Assembly: GCA_003117195.1 (NCBI GenBank)
Contig: BDSI01000001.1
Coordinates: 2,700,721-2,764,720 of the forward strand
Direction of reading: 5' to 3'
Source of the DNA: Eudorina sp. 2006-703-Eu-15
Taxonomy: Eukaryota; Chlorophyta; Chlorophyceae; Chlamydomonadales; Volvocaceae
Length of the DNA stretch: 64,000 bases
Part shown: piece by piece, positions 23,071 through 36,300 of the stretch
How positions within the stretch are numbered: position 1 is the stretch's first letter
How the letters are laid out: each line of letters opens with the position of its first letter
Translations under genes and position numbers: made by a program
The notes under the pieces: model-generated
Databases searched by the model: none
What the model was told of the DNA's origin: nothing
What the model saw: the letters and a program-made list of their open reading frames with translations, nothing else

Positions 23071-25009
23071 TATGTGATACGCCAGCCGCAGCGCTGCGGC
23101 GACGGTGTGGGCCGCAAGCGCCGCAGCGTTCACGACGGGCTGGCGGAGTCGCGGGGTCGGTGCCACAGGGGAGGTCGGAGGAGGGGGCCGGCACTGCCTG
23201 CTGTTGACCGGCAGCAGAGACCGCCCTGAAGGGCATCGGCCCTGTGTCGTTGTTGTCCGCTTTGGAGGGCTACCATGTGGAGCGAGGCAAGGGCGGCCGT
23301 CTGGAGCGGGAGGGAAAGCGGGCACGCTCTGACACCAGTTCATTGAGACTTGCGCCGGTTGTGCTGTTGAAAGCGTTTTACATGTTCGACATAACAGAGC
23401 GCCCTGTACGCCTGTAGTCATAAACGCAAGACAGGGAAAACGCTGTCCAGATTTGAATTACAGCCCTGGGGCCTCACTCTGGTTGGTTGGGCATTTGTGG
23501 GGTTGGTCGGCCCCGGGCCGCTCTGCTGCCCATCAAGGCTCGATAGCACCCAACCAACCGTGCAACCGAACCTATGAGCGGCGGCGGTTGCGTTGCAGTA
23601 TTTGGGGCGTAGAGGAAATGAACGCTGTTTGTGCACAGCCGAGCATCCAAAGACAGCGATATGGCGCGGGGAGGGGTGGGGCTGGTGGCAGCTGGTATAC
23701 GGTGGCATAATACGGTGTGCACTCAAGGTCGAATCAGTGGAGGGGGACGCGCAGGACGCGTTGAGATTTTGTTGGCCATGGACAGCTCTCGAGATATTTA
23801 TGTTCCGAGCCCGCACAGCCCCCACAGTCTGCACGACAGTTACAACTATCGAGGACCGGATCCGCCATGCACCGCCTGCGGCCGACGTGCCCCTGCAGCA
23901 TGGCTGCTGGTGCACGCCGTCGAAGTTACGGTCCTGTCAGTCCTGGCTTTCATGTGCAACTTACTCCACCGTGACAACCCAGCTGCCCCCACTGCTGACC
24001 AAAACACCTATCCGGTGATCCGCGCAGCGTCTTCTACAACGGGGGCCGGGGAACGCCGGGGCACGGCCCTAACAAAACCGTATGTATTCCACCAAAGGCC
24101 CAGGAACGCATAGCGTGCAATGCTCGAAGCGCCTCGCGCCTCTTATAAGACATGGAGCCGGGCAGCCGGCACATGCCCGAAGATGCCGCGCCCGCAGCCG
24201 CTCCGGACTCCACGACAACCGAAAAGCTCATTCACGATTAGGAACTGCCGCCCGGCGTTAGGAACCCCTCCAGGCCCTCATGCTCAAGCACGGAAACATC
24301 TGCGCCACTGCGTCACCCACAGAACAGCCCTTGACGTCTCCCTACTGGACGAAGGCACTCCACGGGATGTGATGATCCCTCAACACTGTTCCCTCTCGCT
24401 TCACCCCGCTACAGGATTTGCTCCTCTAAGGAATTTCTTGAAAATGAAGACCTGCAACCCGCGCCGTCATGCAATACCTGGAAAACGAATATCAATACCA
24501 CACACACAAAAACACATACAAAAACACACACAAACACAACCTGCACCGACATAACATCTAACACAAGGAATGGCAAGGGTGCACGTCACCAGCGCCTGGC
24601 CGACACACGGATACACCGCACAAGTGCGCAATCCCCCCAGATGCACGCGAGCGGCGCTCGTCGCAACCCGTCCGTCGCCATACCTTGCATCTCAACAATA
24701 TGGTACAGAAAACATAACGACGCTTGCCATGAATGTGTAACAAGCAGCGTTCAAACCCGTCGCCATCGCCCGAAACCACTCCACGTGCCATGTGGGACGT
24801 CCTGCGTCATCTACGTCCAAACAGTAATACGCGGCATACTTTACCAGACAAAAAATAAACGAAGCGCATAATGTTGTTCTCCGTCCGGCCAACCACATCC
24901 CTTCAAACCCGCGCGCGACGTGTCTGGGCACCCACAATCTCACGGATCACGAAATACAGCGCAGCCCAGCGCCAATCAGCCCCGCGCCCATCCGAAATAC
25001 TCCCGTCGC
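23071..25009. other. 3' regions and conserved small open frame, copy 2
   Basis: Equivalent to 10965-12909. The MDSSRD frame is 23778-24113 and lacks nine bases (agtgcatgt) present in the other copies, which keeps the frame. The A/C-rich simple repeat is at about 24495-24550. No recognised domain. Confidence 0.35.
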
Positions 25010-26402
25010 TCATTGTACCAGCCAGGCATCGCGCAGCTGCGTGTAGAGGGGCTGTCCCAGGCACACTCGCGTCAGGGAGAAGTGCGTACAGCTGCACAGC
25101 CCCGCGCCATCGACCGAGTCGCTGCGCGTCGTCTTCAGCACCCAGCAGCCGTCCGATGCGCTGCTCTGGTTGCCCTGCACCACCAGGCCATAGTACTGGG
25201 TCGCGCCGCTGTCCACACCCGATTGCAGTGTGGTTGGGCCCTGAGGCCTCAGGGCCGCCATCAGCGCACCCGCCCCTGCCCCGCGTTCACTCAGCAGCGC
25301 CTCTGTCCGAGGCACGGGTGCGGTCACCTCACCCGGCTCGCAGCACGTCCCCACCTGACCTTCAACCACCTCGCTAGCAGCCGCGGGCGGACAACCCGCG
25401 ACAGGGGAGCAGGCAGCGGCCGCGGCGGTTGCGCAGGAGGCGCAGGTAGCGTCCATCGCCGGCGTTTCCGTCGTCGTGCAGGCGCACGGTGCGGGCTGGG
25501 ACGCCGCCTGGGCCTGTGTTCCTGTTGCAGCATAGACGCAGTGATGCTCGGGGGAGGCGATGGGTCTCACGAGCACGAGTCTGTTGGCGCCGCTGTTGCG
25601 CACGTGGGTCGCGAATTCGGTCCATCTCTGCGGGGCCCAACCCAACGCGGCAACCAGCACAACTCGCATCCGTTTGTTTCAAGGGACCCCGACCCCCTGC
25701 AACCAGTCAGGCAACTACCAATCAGGCAAACCTGACCCGTCACATGTTCGGCTGTGCGCGTGTAAGCATGACCGCATGTGGCAGTATGTGGCCACAGCCT
25801 CATGACAACGCCCGCTGCACCTTGGAGGCCTCCCCCCTTTCATCCGCCTAGGTCCCAGTAGGCCCGGCGGCTATCTGCGCACAGCGCTGCGCACCTGCGG
25901 GTTGTCGGCCACGGCCGGCAAAACAGGGACCGTCTCGAAGTGGTGCTGCAAGTTGCCGTTGACGTCACGACTGCTGAAGACCAGGTGCAGCGTTGGCGCC
26001 CGCCCGCGTTGCCCGGCTGTCGTGACGATGTTCCGCACGCAGGGCGTCAGCCATGTGTGGCTCCCCACCGCGTTGCCACTGCTGCTGGTGTTGTTGCTTG
26101 ACCGAACACCACCAGCCCCTGACGGGGTCCTCGTCTCCATCAGCGGGAAGGATCTTTGCCCGATCGCAGGCCTGCGTCAAGCCAGCCACACCCGGGTAAG
26201 CGTGCCTAACCCAGTTGAAACCAGGTGTCGGTAACTGACCTGCCCACGTCGGGACGCGGCGACTGCCTCGCTGCGAGGTCTCTTCTACACAGGTATCCAA
26301 GATGAACACATGGGCGGCATGTAAAAGCAGACGGTGCAGCCTGGAACGGACCACTCGCTCGATGCCCTGGCCTGTGCACGGCCATGCCGGCTGTCCCGGC
26401 AC
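25010..26402 (-). CDS. unrecognised multi-exon gene, copy 2 (minus)
   Basis: Same three coding-looking stretches as copy 1: about 26402-26240 with VFILDTCVEE, about 26171-25895 with LHLVFSSRDVNGNLQHHFET, and 25669-25010 ending LTRVCLGQPLYTQ..WLVQ. Substitutions are few and the last exon is open over 219 codons, so this copy could still be functional. One Cys is gained in the linker. Family unknown. Confidence 0.45.
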
Positions 26403-27172
26403 TTGGTCTCGGCGCAGTGGTTTGTGCCATTCAGCTTTACGTTTTCTACTGTACGGGCCTACCTAGGACTTTACCTAATGCACGTCACAGGGTGAGTGTA
26501 AGTTATGGTAATCAGAGCAGGTCACTCAAGAGTCCTCCAAAAAAGTTCCAAAGCTTTGTCTGCAATAGTTTAGGACTCAATCAATAAATTAAAGTCATAC
26601 AAGTTGTTGGTCTTGCCGTGGAACCCTCGCGCCAGGCAGCGCACGCGCCTTCGTACGCCATTGTCTAAGAACCTGCCTTCTCATACTGAAAAGCCTACCC
26701 AAACCCCAATCTTACGTTTTCTCCAATCCAAAAATCTCATAGAAGGTTGTCCCATTCTTCAGAAAATCCTAAAAGGTTGTCCGGGAAACGTAAGATCGCC
26801 AGGCTGGTGGTGCTGCGTGGTACTGAACGTGGTACTGCTCGAACTGGCTCGAACTTGGAGAGCTGCTCGAACTTGGAGAGCTGCTTGAACTTGGAGCGCT
26901 GCTTGAATCTGGGTCCACTGGGAGCCCTCCATCTCCGCACCGTTCGCAAGCCCGTTTGCATCAGTTCATACAGTATACTATAGATAACTGTTTGCAACAC
27001 AGAGCCCGGCGGATATCGCGCCCCAGCTTTTGCCAGCTTTGGCAAGTGGACACACCCTGTGGTCGCCGCTGCCTGTGCCTTTGCATGGCGAGTACAGCGC
27101 AGCACCATCGACGCCGCTCTCGCTGCTAGCCAGCCGCGCACTCCACCAGCTGCAGCAGCCGACTCGCCGAAG

Positions 27173-27703
27173 ATGGCTGCTTGCTTCACGCGGTCGGCTG
27201 TCTGCCTAGCGCCTTCAATGCCAAGGCACGAGTTGGGGCAGCGCCGGCCGCGTGTGAGCATTTGCTGCTGTGGCTTCCTAAAGAAGAAACCCGAGCCATC
27301 GAAGCCGTCATCGGGCTCCGAGGCGCTGGCTTGGGTCAAAGATGTCGCCCCCATCTTTGCAATCTTCGGCACCGTTGCCTCCTTGGTGGTGGCTTGGAAT
27401 ACGGTTGTGATTCAGCCCAACAAGGCGCAGATCCAGGAGCTGAGGATGGACCTGCAGAAGCAGCTTGAGCTGGACAGGATGGACCAGCAGAAGCAGCTTG
27501 AGCTGGTCAGGATGGACCAGCAGAAGCAGCTTGAGCTGGTCAGGATGGACCAGCAGAAGCAGCTTGAGCTGTTCACCACCCGCTTGGAACAGCTGCTAGG
27601 GCCTCTGCAGCCGCTGCCAGAGCGGCTGGCGCGGACTGAGGGCCAGGTGGATGTGGTGCTGAAGCAGCAGACAGTGCTGCTTCTGCGTGACCCCAGGGTA
27701 TAA
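27173..27703 (+). CDS. small TM/coiled-coil protein, copy 2
   Basis: 176 residues, the same protein as at 15064 with transit-like N terminus, one TM helix (VAPIFAIFGTVASLVVAWNT) and coiled coil. It has one extra exact 33-bp unit, giving four 11-residue repeats (MDQQKQLELVR twice in the middle). The insertion keeps the frame and the heptad-like pattern. The rest differs by only a few residues. Start choice and caveats are as for copy 1. Confidence 0.6.
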   Translation: MAACFTRSAVCLAPSMPRHELGQRRPRVSICCCGFLKKKPEPSKPSSGSEALAWVKDVAPIFAIFGTVASLVVAWNTVVIQPNKAQIQELRMDLQKQLELDRMDQQKQLELVRMDQQKQLELVRMDQQKQLELFTTRLEQLLGPLQPLPERLARTEGQVDVVLKQQTVLLLRDPRV

Positions 27704-29195
27704 GAGCACCGTGAAAGGTTGGTTGTCATGGGTGGCGGGGTCAGGAAACGGGTTGGGAGTGCACTACCCTGTGCAAGATTCACGGCTGGCCGATAGCGGC
27801 ACAAGCCCCTGTCTACCACCACAGGCCACAGCGGGGCGTGGGAGCGCTAGGGGAAAGCCTGTGTGAAACCCCATGAAGGAGCGGTAGCCTTAAGTGTGCG
27901 TGCTAGGTGTTTCTACTTCTCCCACCACAGATGATACTGACGTCCACTTTACCCGCTCCCCTCTCACCCGTTCACTATGCCAGGTTGCTAGGCTGCAATG
28001 GCTCGAGTTGGGCAGCTGCTGGCGCACGATGTCGCCTGTGGCCCCTGGAGTCCTTCCAGGCCTTTGCTGTGGGCGCGCCATGCACAGGCAGCAATCTGCG
28101 ATCAAGCCTAATGGCGGAGATGGCAGAGTGGTGGCGAGTGGGAGAGTGTAAAGCTCACGCTTTGGCACTGTAGGGGGAACGAGCAGGCTACAGGTGTGCG
28201 GTGCCCAGGGGCAGGCTACAGGTGGGCGGTGCCCAGATGTAGCGTGTGGGCGTGCGGGCCGCTCAGCTTAGGGCACTGTGCACCAGTGGAGGCACTGGAG
28301 CAGGCATGGTTCGGAGGGGTTATACCACCGTCTATAACGCATGATACAATTGGTTTACTGCTTTGAGACGTCGGTGGTGCGCATGATAAGAAACTCTATG
28401 ACCTGATATAAACTTGTATGAGCGACAGAGTAACATTTTTGTGATCTGCTGCGGTTTGACAGGCAGTGTTAACCCCGAACCCCAATTACATCACCCTGAT
28501 TACACATACACTCATTCGTGTATCGTCTGTATGGAACCCTAAGCCTCAACCGCAACCAACCGCCCAGCCTCGCCCTAGCTTAGGAGGTGAACATTCTATT
28601 TCAGCGCTACTAACCTTTCTTTCTCTGCTGGCACGTGCGCGGCAACCTACACTCTGCCGCCTAAGGCTCTCAACTACTGCCTAGCCTGCGGCACAGCACA
28701 CCCCCCAAGCGAGGCAAGAACAACGCTCCTCCTCCGAAGGTGCGCAGGAGAAGCCATGGAAGGCCAAAACCCACCCACAGACAACGCACTGACAACCCCA
28801 CCGGCTCTCCAACAGACACGTGCGCCACCTCTGATTCCCTCGAGCCAGATCGGACCCGGGCTGGCGTAGGGGGAGGCAAAAGGGAACCAGAGTCAAGGCA
28901 AAACCTCCCCCGCACCGGGACCGGCCTAACCTAAGGCGCACAAACCCCAAGGACAGACACCTATCGCACGGTCCAAAACCGCACACGCGACACAAAGAAC
29001 AAGGGGGGGCGGGCGGGAAACAAACAACTCGGGGGTCTGCAGGCCGCTGTCTCTGTTGGCGCCCGATCAACGGCCCGTTACTGTACCAGTAATACCGCTA
29101 CTATTTTATAAGTCTGCGAAGGTGGAAAACAATGTCTAACAAGAAGCAACGGCCCAACAAACTGCGAGGCTCACCAGTGCGGCCGAGTGCCGTAC
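27704..29195. other. no gene recognised, copy 2 equivalent of 15562-17053
   Basis: Contains the same two-unit tandem repeat (about 28187-28237) and no recognisable coding domain. Confidence 0.4.
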
Positions 29196-30399
29196 CTAAC
29201 TAGCGACCCGACAGGAGAACCAGCCAACCGAAATCCGACCAGCTCCTAGCTCCCAGCTCCTAGTAAGCTCAGCCAGGCACACCTGCTCTCCCTGACCGGT
29301 CTGGTGCGTCTTGCTTTTGCGAATAGACAGCAGGATTCCTCCGTCACTACAGAACGTTGTGCCACCGGGCTGGGCATTGAGTCCGAGGACGTCGCAACAG
29401 CAATCCACTGACGGGCGGTATTTGTCTCCCACCAACGAGCTGAATAACCGTGGCTTAAGGCGCAAGTTCTGGTCCCGGGCCAGCGCCAACTGCCTGATCA
29501 GACGATCAGCTCGCATATTTTCTACGCCCGCTATGTGTTCAGCCCGCAGCTCGAAGTTGTGTTTGATGGCCAGCAGCGCGATTTGCTGGCTGATGCTGCG
29601 CGCGTCCCGAATACGCGTTGACCCTTTATTATTGATGGCGGCGACTGCCTGGGTGTTGTCGCACCATACCAGAACCCGCCGACCCGTCAACAGGACTGCA
29701 AACACCGTAGAATCGCCGACAGCTCCAACCAAGCGATATGCAGGCTGCGCTCGCTGTCAGACCAGTCACCTTGAACTTCCGCGGCTTCCCAGGCGCCCCC
29801 GAAGCCCGCGCCGCTGGCGTCTGTGAAGACCACTGCGCCATTGGGTCCAGTAAACTCCCCCCTCACCAAATCGAAGTCAGCTGTGGTGGCGAGCTTGACC
29901 CTGTCCCACACGCATGGGTCGGTCTGAAGGACTTCCAACCAGAACTGTAGCTGCTGCAGCCGAGAGGTGTACCAACGCCGGCGCAGGTTTCTCGGGTGTG
30001 TAGACATTGTCGTAAATGTGCTGTACAAACGTGTATCCCCAGCGACACGCGCGGGAAATGAACGTTATGCGGCCCGCCACGGCCTCGAGATCGCGTCGCC
30101 ATATTGGGCCCACTTTCGCAGCCCCCAGGAGGGCCGCAATGTTGCTAGCGTACCATGCTCGCTTCTCCGGCGCAATACGCATTTCCATGGTGACTGTATC
30201 GAACAACATGCCAAGGAACTCCAACTGCTGCGACGGTTGATGGCGGCCCCGATCTTTGCTGGCTTTCCACTCGAGGCCCAGCTCTGTCCCCACCTCATCC
30301 AGCACCTCAAACGCGCCCACCACGTCCGTATGTGAGTTGCCCAGCAGCATGAAGTCGTCCACGTAGACGAAGATGCGCACTTGCAAACCCCCGACGGGG
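29196..30399 (-). mobile_element. decayed DIRS-like retrotransposon, RT-RNase H part, copy 2
   Basis: Nearly identical to the copy-1 fragment: YVDDFM box, TDASGAGFGG and CDNTQAV/GVENMRAD boxes on minus in three frames. The same frameshifts are present, so the decay is older than the segmental duplication. RT sequence upstream of the YVDD box is again cut off at the unit edge (30399). Confidence 0.7.
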
Positions 30400-30894
30400 T
30401 TCTCGACACGGCAGCATGTCCGGGATTCGTTCCTGCGGAACAAAAGTTACCACATAACACTCGGCCCCACGCACCTTACTTGCCTGTTCCCGGAGTCCGA
30501 CATTCACATCCACACAACGCAGTCACCTACTCTGCGGCTGCTCCCGCTCAGTCGCGGACCGAGCCAGGGCGCCCCCTGAAGGTATCCGCCACGTTCAGGT
30601 CGTACAGTTGCACAGGCAAACGGGCGCAACTTCTGCCCGTGAAGACCCGACTGCGCACCGCATGATGTGCCAACAGGCCTTGCCACGTTGCCAGACGCTG
30701 ACCCAGATAGTTACACGCACCATCGCCTGCCCTTCTTAACCCTTCTTAATTGACCCCTCGGCTCGCCTAGCCGGTCATGTGACATCATCCTTGGATGCCA
30801 CCCATGTGTCGGTAAACGCTCGGACGCGCACCGCCAGGCGCTTACCTCATCACGCTGGTGCCCCACACCCCACCTCCTGCTCATAGACGCACCC

Positions 30895-32020
30895 CTACTG
30901 CAATTGCCCCTCCTGCTGTTCCTGCCGAGCCGACTGCTGCTGCTGCTCCTCTTGTGGGCGCTGCTGTCCGCGGCGCTGCGCCTTGCGGGCCTCCAGAGGG
31001 TGCTCGGGGTCTACCGGCGCACTTGAACTGGCGCACGGGGCCCAGAAGCGGAACACGGCGGAGGGGCCACCGACGTGAAATGAGAGGGCCCGCGGCTTGG
31101 AGCCGTGATCGCAGCTACGGCACGGCATGCGTGAGCTGCGACTCGGGCAGCTGCCGCCCTCCCTCCCCCCCTCCCATCTGCCTCCTCGGTGATTCTTCGC
31201 AGGGTGGCTATCTTATTTTTGGGAGTATCTACGGCCAGAGATACACCTGGCTTCGAAACGCTGAAAGTATCTGTCTATGGGGAGATATTTCCAACTGGAA
31301 ACGGCCCGAAGTATCTACAGAGGGCATCGGACAGGGCGCAACATTGATGGAGAACTTCCACGAACCGAACCCATAAGTGCAACACCTTGCCATAGATGAC
31401 TGCAGACGGCGAGAACCGACCCCGGGTGGGAGATATCGGGGACCCCATCACTGGTCCGAGTATATGTCAACGGGAAGATATCATGTCCCACACGAGGGGT
31501 CAAAGTATCTTAAACTCCATGTTTTGGCAGGCCAAAAGTATCTAAAATTTCAGAAGTTTTTCGGCCGAATAGATATTTATATCTTAAGATAGCCACCCTG
31601 ATTCTTCGTGCCCGGTCACCGCAAGCCTGGGTCGTGGCACAGTGGACCGGCGGTCTACCAACTCGCAAACCACGTCCACCCACCACTCATCCACCCACCA
31701 TGATGTCCTCCGCCTTTGGTCTCCTGGCCGCTGATGCCCACCGCCTCCGCCACCGCCGCCACCTTCCGCAGCAGCAGCTCCGTCTCCTGCGCGCTGGCGG
31801 GCTGTTGCCCGGCGTCCACCGAACGGGAGCCCGCACCGCCGCCGCCGCCGCCGCCGCTGGCTCCCGATCCCAAACTCGCGCCCGCGTCGACCGCCATGGC
31901 CCCTGAGGAGGTGCTCGCCGTCGCTGCGTCCACGCTGCCGCCGGACGGCTCGCGACCAACTCCAGCACCGTCGCTAGATGTCGGTAGCTGCAGCAGCCGC
32001 GTCCCGTCGCAATTCTGACA
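30895..32020 (-). pseudogene. candidate minus exons, copy 3, split by a MITE
   Basis: The AQETELLLRKVAAVAEAVG stretch (about 32020-31690) and the Gln-rich tail (about 31010-30895) are both present, but a 401-bp MITE at 31200-31600 separates them. If the MITE lies in an intron the gene could survive; otherwise it is disrupted. Confidence 0.3.
31200..31600. mobile_element. hAT-like MITE, 401 bp
   Basis: Perfect 15-bp terminal inverted repeats, CAGGGTGGCTATCTT at the left and its complement at the right, are flanked by the exact 8-bp target duplication attcttcg (31192-31199 and 31601-31608). Copies 1 and 2 have the empty site with a single attcttcg. CA..TG ends and an 8-bp duplication are hallmarks of the hAT superfamily. 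The interior has no transposase, but subterminal motifs such as gtatct/agatac recur many times. Non-autonomous. Confidence 0.92.
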
Positions 32021-32033
32021 CGCGAGTCGCCTC

Positions 32034-32208
32034 GGGTCCTTCGTGCCCAGCCTGATCTGGGTCCTTCGTGCCCAGCCCGATCTGGGTCCTTCATGCCCAG
32101 CCCGATCTGGGTCCTTTGTGCCCAACCCGATCTGGGTCCTTCGTGCCCAACCCGATCTGGGTCCTTCGTGCCCAGCCCGATCTGGGTCCTTCGTGCCCAG
32201 CCCGATCT
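32034..32208. repeat. 25-bp minisatellite, 7 units, copy 3
   Basis: Seven units with the same variant order as copy 2, plus one cttcatg change. Copy 3 and copy 2 are therefore closer to each other here than to copy 1. Confidence 0.95.
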
Positions 32209-33322
32209 CGAATGGGTCAATCGCTTTGACGTGGAGGCGTGCAGTTTTACCTCAAGGACTTTCCTCGCCGAGCCCGATTGGGGTCGGGTGTGGCAGTCGC
32301 TGGGCGTGATGCCCGCAGCCTTACCGCCGCTCTAGCAGCTCCTTGCACTCGCATGCCCAAAGCGGAGCGCCACCTCCCTGCATTGTTCTCACGTTAATGC
32401 CTCAACGGCCGCCCTTACCTGGCTCCCCTGGATTCGCGCGTAACCCACGTTGAACCACCACGGCAACCCTGGGGCCCGGACCCCGCAACCTCCAGCCGCA
32501 ACGGCGTGGGTAGCCGCCAAGCCCGCCCGCGCGCCATTTCCTTTCGACCGCAGGCTGCGCGACGCTGTACCGCCAGGCGGCAGCCACCGCGCAGGAACTG
32601 GCGGGGGCCGCCCCGGCCGGGCTGCTGCCCTCAGATCGGCTGCTGTGGCTGCTGCCGGCCGCCGCGGCCCTGCACACCGGCCGCGCGGCACTGTGCCTGG
32701 CACGCGACCGGCAGGCGGCCATGGAGCTGGGAGAGTCGGAGGCGGCCTGCAAGGTGCGGTTGCTGAGCGCCGAACGGGGGAAGACGGTGGGCGATTGGGC
32801 GGGCCGGCGAACTTGGAGGCCGCAGGGATCCCGTGTACGGGTCAGTTGGGAACTTGGGATGCGGCTCGAGACGTGTCGGTGACAGGCCACAGGAAATGGT
32901 TACTCGGCGATCAGCAGTCTGGCTCCATGGCACTGTTGCGCCAACCAGGCGCCGTCGTCAGTCAAGAGAGAACGACATGCTGCAGGCCTGCATCCAGCCC
33001 GCAGGCCGGCGGCAGCGGCGGCTAGCCGCACTGAAAGGGCGCTCAGCTCGCCGACTCCTTTGCTTTTTGGCCGTGAAGTTGGCCCTTGCGGGTGCTGCCG
33101 CGCAATTTCGGGGCCGTACATCAAGCATCTCGTCGCTCCAGCCGGTGCTCAACACAATCCGGCTCTGCCATGCCATGCTCTGCACCCATTGTCTCCACCA
33201 TGACCTCCATGTGTAAAGGTAGCTATCTTGGAAACTATCAGCCAGTTTGATGCTCCATCACGTCAAGCATCATCGTGAATCCCGTTCCCGCCCTTGATAC
33301 CCATGCGCCATTTCCTCCGACG

Positions 33323-36300
33323 TTTACGTGCAGGACCGCTCATGGTGATAGGTGATAGGCCTGGTCGGTGTTGTGGCTGTGCGATAATACGGATCTGCCC
33401 ACGCGTTATGGCACGAGCTGACTCCCTTGGTGGTTACTTCTTATTGCTTGCAGGCGCGGTGGCTGCTGTTGCGGATCGATTGGCCAGGTGCGGTGGTATA
33501 TCCGCGCCTACAAGGTGATGAGTCAGCCGCTTCGTGATCGATTGCGAATCGGCCCCTTGCTCATGGCACGAGCTGACTCCCTTGGTGGTTACTTCTTATT
33601 GCTTGCAGGCGCGGTGGCTGCTGTTGCGGATCGATTGGCCAGGTGCGGTGGTATGTATGTCCGCGCCTACAAGGTGATGAGTCAGCCGCTTCGTGATCGA
33701 TTGCGAATCGGCCCCTTGCTCATGGCACGAGCTGACTCCCTTGGTGGTTACTTCTTATTGCTTGCAGGCGCGGTGGCTGCTGTTGCGGATCGATTGGCCA
33801 GGTGCGGTGGTATGTATGTCCGCGCCTACAAGGTGATGAGTCAGCCGCTTCGTGATCGATTGCGAATCGGCCCCTTGCTCATGGCACGAGCTGACTCCCT
33901 TGGTGGTTATTCTTATTACTTGCAGGCGCGGTGGCTGCTGTTGCGGATCGATTGGCCAGGTGCGGTGGTATGTATGTCCGCGCCTACAAGGTGATGAGTC
34001 AGCCGCTTCATGATCGATTGCTAATAGGCCCCTTCGTTGCTCATGGCACGAGCTGACTCCCTTGGTGGTTACTTCTTATTGCTTGCAGGCGCGGTGGTAG
34101 CCCATCCAGGTGTTGGTAAGTTGGTAGGTAAGTTTTGCTTCGCCAGCTTTCCACGCCAGCTTTCCACACACGATACACGCTGACCCCGCCCTCGCGTCGC
34201 TGCTGGCAGGATCGATCGCTCATGGGAAGGAGTGCTTCGTCGGGTTTGCCAACACGTTCACTCACCGCCTGACGCATCCGCCTGCATCCCCAAGACCAAA
34301 GCCCATGCTGTGCACCTTAACGAGATCCCGCATCCGGTAGGTGACGATTGGGCTGGGCTCGGGATCATGTGCCGGGTAGCTCGTTGTTGGGTCGGGCCCA
34401 GGGAGGGATCGGGTAACTGGGTTGGGTCCGTGCCACAGCCACCTCAGCCAAGCCGTTCAGCTCCGCGCCGGAGCCACCTCAGCCAAGCCGTTCAGCTTCG
34501 CGAAGCAGCCACCTCAGCCAATCCGTTCAGCTCCGCGCAGCAGCCACCTCAGTGGAGCCGTTCAGCTCCGCGATTCAGCCACCTCAGCCCGCTCAGCACA
34601 GTGCAGCGCAGCCTTTGCACACGCATTCACTTTGTTTACTATTGATTTTGTACAATGCCGTAGACCCATGAGCTTTGATCCAGTCACTTTTCTACCCCCC
34701 CATCCCTTTTGCGCTGCGATGCCCCTCGCGAGATGGAGCCTATTTACGTGCAGGACCGCTCATGGTGATAGGTGATAGGCCTGGTCGGTGTTGTGGCTGT
34801 GCGATAATACGGATCTGCCCACGCGTTATGGCACGAGCTGACTCCCTTGGTGGTTACTTCTTATTGCTTGCAGGCGCGGTGGCTGCTGTTGTGGATCGAT
34901 TTGCCAGGTGCGGTGGTATGTATGTCCGCGCCTACAAGGTGATGAGTCAGCCGCTTCGTGATCGATTGCGAATCGGCCCCTTGCTCATGGCACGAGCTGA
35001 CTCCCTTGGTGGTTACTTCTTATTGCTTGCAGGCGCGGTGGCTGCTGTTGCGGATCGATTGGCCAGGTGCGGTGGTATGTATGTCCGCGCCTACAAGGTG
35101 ATGAGTCAGCCGCTTCGTGATCGATTGCGAATCGGCCCCTTGCTCATGGCACGAGCTGACTCCCTTGGTGGTTACTTCTTATTGCTTGCAGGCGCGGTGG
35201 CTGCTGTTGCGGATCGATTGGCCAGGTGCGGTGGTATGTATGTCCGCGCCTACAAGGTGATGAGTCAGCCGCTTCGTGATCGATTGCGAATCGGCCCCTT
35301 GCTCATGGCACGAGCTGACTCCCTTGGTGGTTACTTCTTATTACTTGCAGGCGCGGTGGCTGCTGTTGCGGATCGATTGGCCAGGTGCGGTGGTATGTAT
35401 GTCCGCGCCTACAAGGTGATGAGTCAGCCGCTTCATGATCGATTGCTAATAGGCCCCTTCGTTGCTCATGGCACGAGCTGACTCCCTTGGTGGTTACTTC
35501 TTATTGCTTGCAGGCGCGGTGGTAGCCCATCCAGGTGTTGGTAAGTTGGTAGGTAAGTTTTGCTTCGCCAGCTTTCCACGCCAGCTTTCCACACACGATA
35601 CACGCTGACCCCGCCCTCGCGTCGCTGCTGGCAGGATCGATCGCTCATGGGAAGGAGTGCTTCGTCGGGTTTGCCAACACGTTCACTCACCGCCTGACGC
35701 ATCCGCCTGCATCCCCAAGACCAAAGCCCATGCTGTGCACCTTAACGAGATCCCGCATCCGGTAGGTGACGATTGGGCTGGGCTCGGGATCATGTGCCGG
35801 GTAGCTCGTTGTTGGGTCGGGCCCAGGGAGGGATCGGGTAACTGGGTTGGGTCCGCGCCACAGCCACCTCAGCCAAGCCGTTCAGCTCCGCGCCGGAGCC
35901 ACCTCAGCCAAGCCGTTCAGCTTCGCGAAGCAGCCACCTCAGCCAATCCGTTCAGCTCCGCGCAGCAGCCACCTCAGTGGAGCCGTTCAGCTCCGCGATT
36001 CAGCCACCTCAGCCCGCTCAGCACAGCGCAGCGCAGCCTTTGCACACGCATTCACTTTGTTTACTATTGATTTTGTACAATGCCGTAGACCCATGAGCTT
36101 TGATCCAGTCACTTTTCTACCCCCCCATCCCTTTTGTGCTGCGATGCCCCTCGCGAGATGGAGCCTATTTACGTGCAGGACCGCTCATGGTGATAGGTGA
36201 TAGGCCTGGTCGGTGTTGTGGCTGTGCGATAATACGGATCTGCCCACGCGTTATGGCACGAGCTGACTCCCTTGGTGGTTACTTCTTATTGCTTGCAGGC

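Larger units (their letters stand above)
18258..30399 (+). repeat. 12-kb segmental repeat, copy 2
   Basis: Same order as copy 1, 12,142 bp long. Extra length comes mainly from four more 25-bp minisatellite units, one more 33-bp unit in the coiled-coil gene and small indels. The start ttctcgacacggcagcatg follows gacggggt, exactly as at the copy 2/3 junction (30400), so copies 1-2 and 2-3 are joined by the same junction. Confidence 0.95.
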
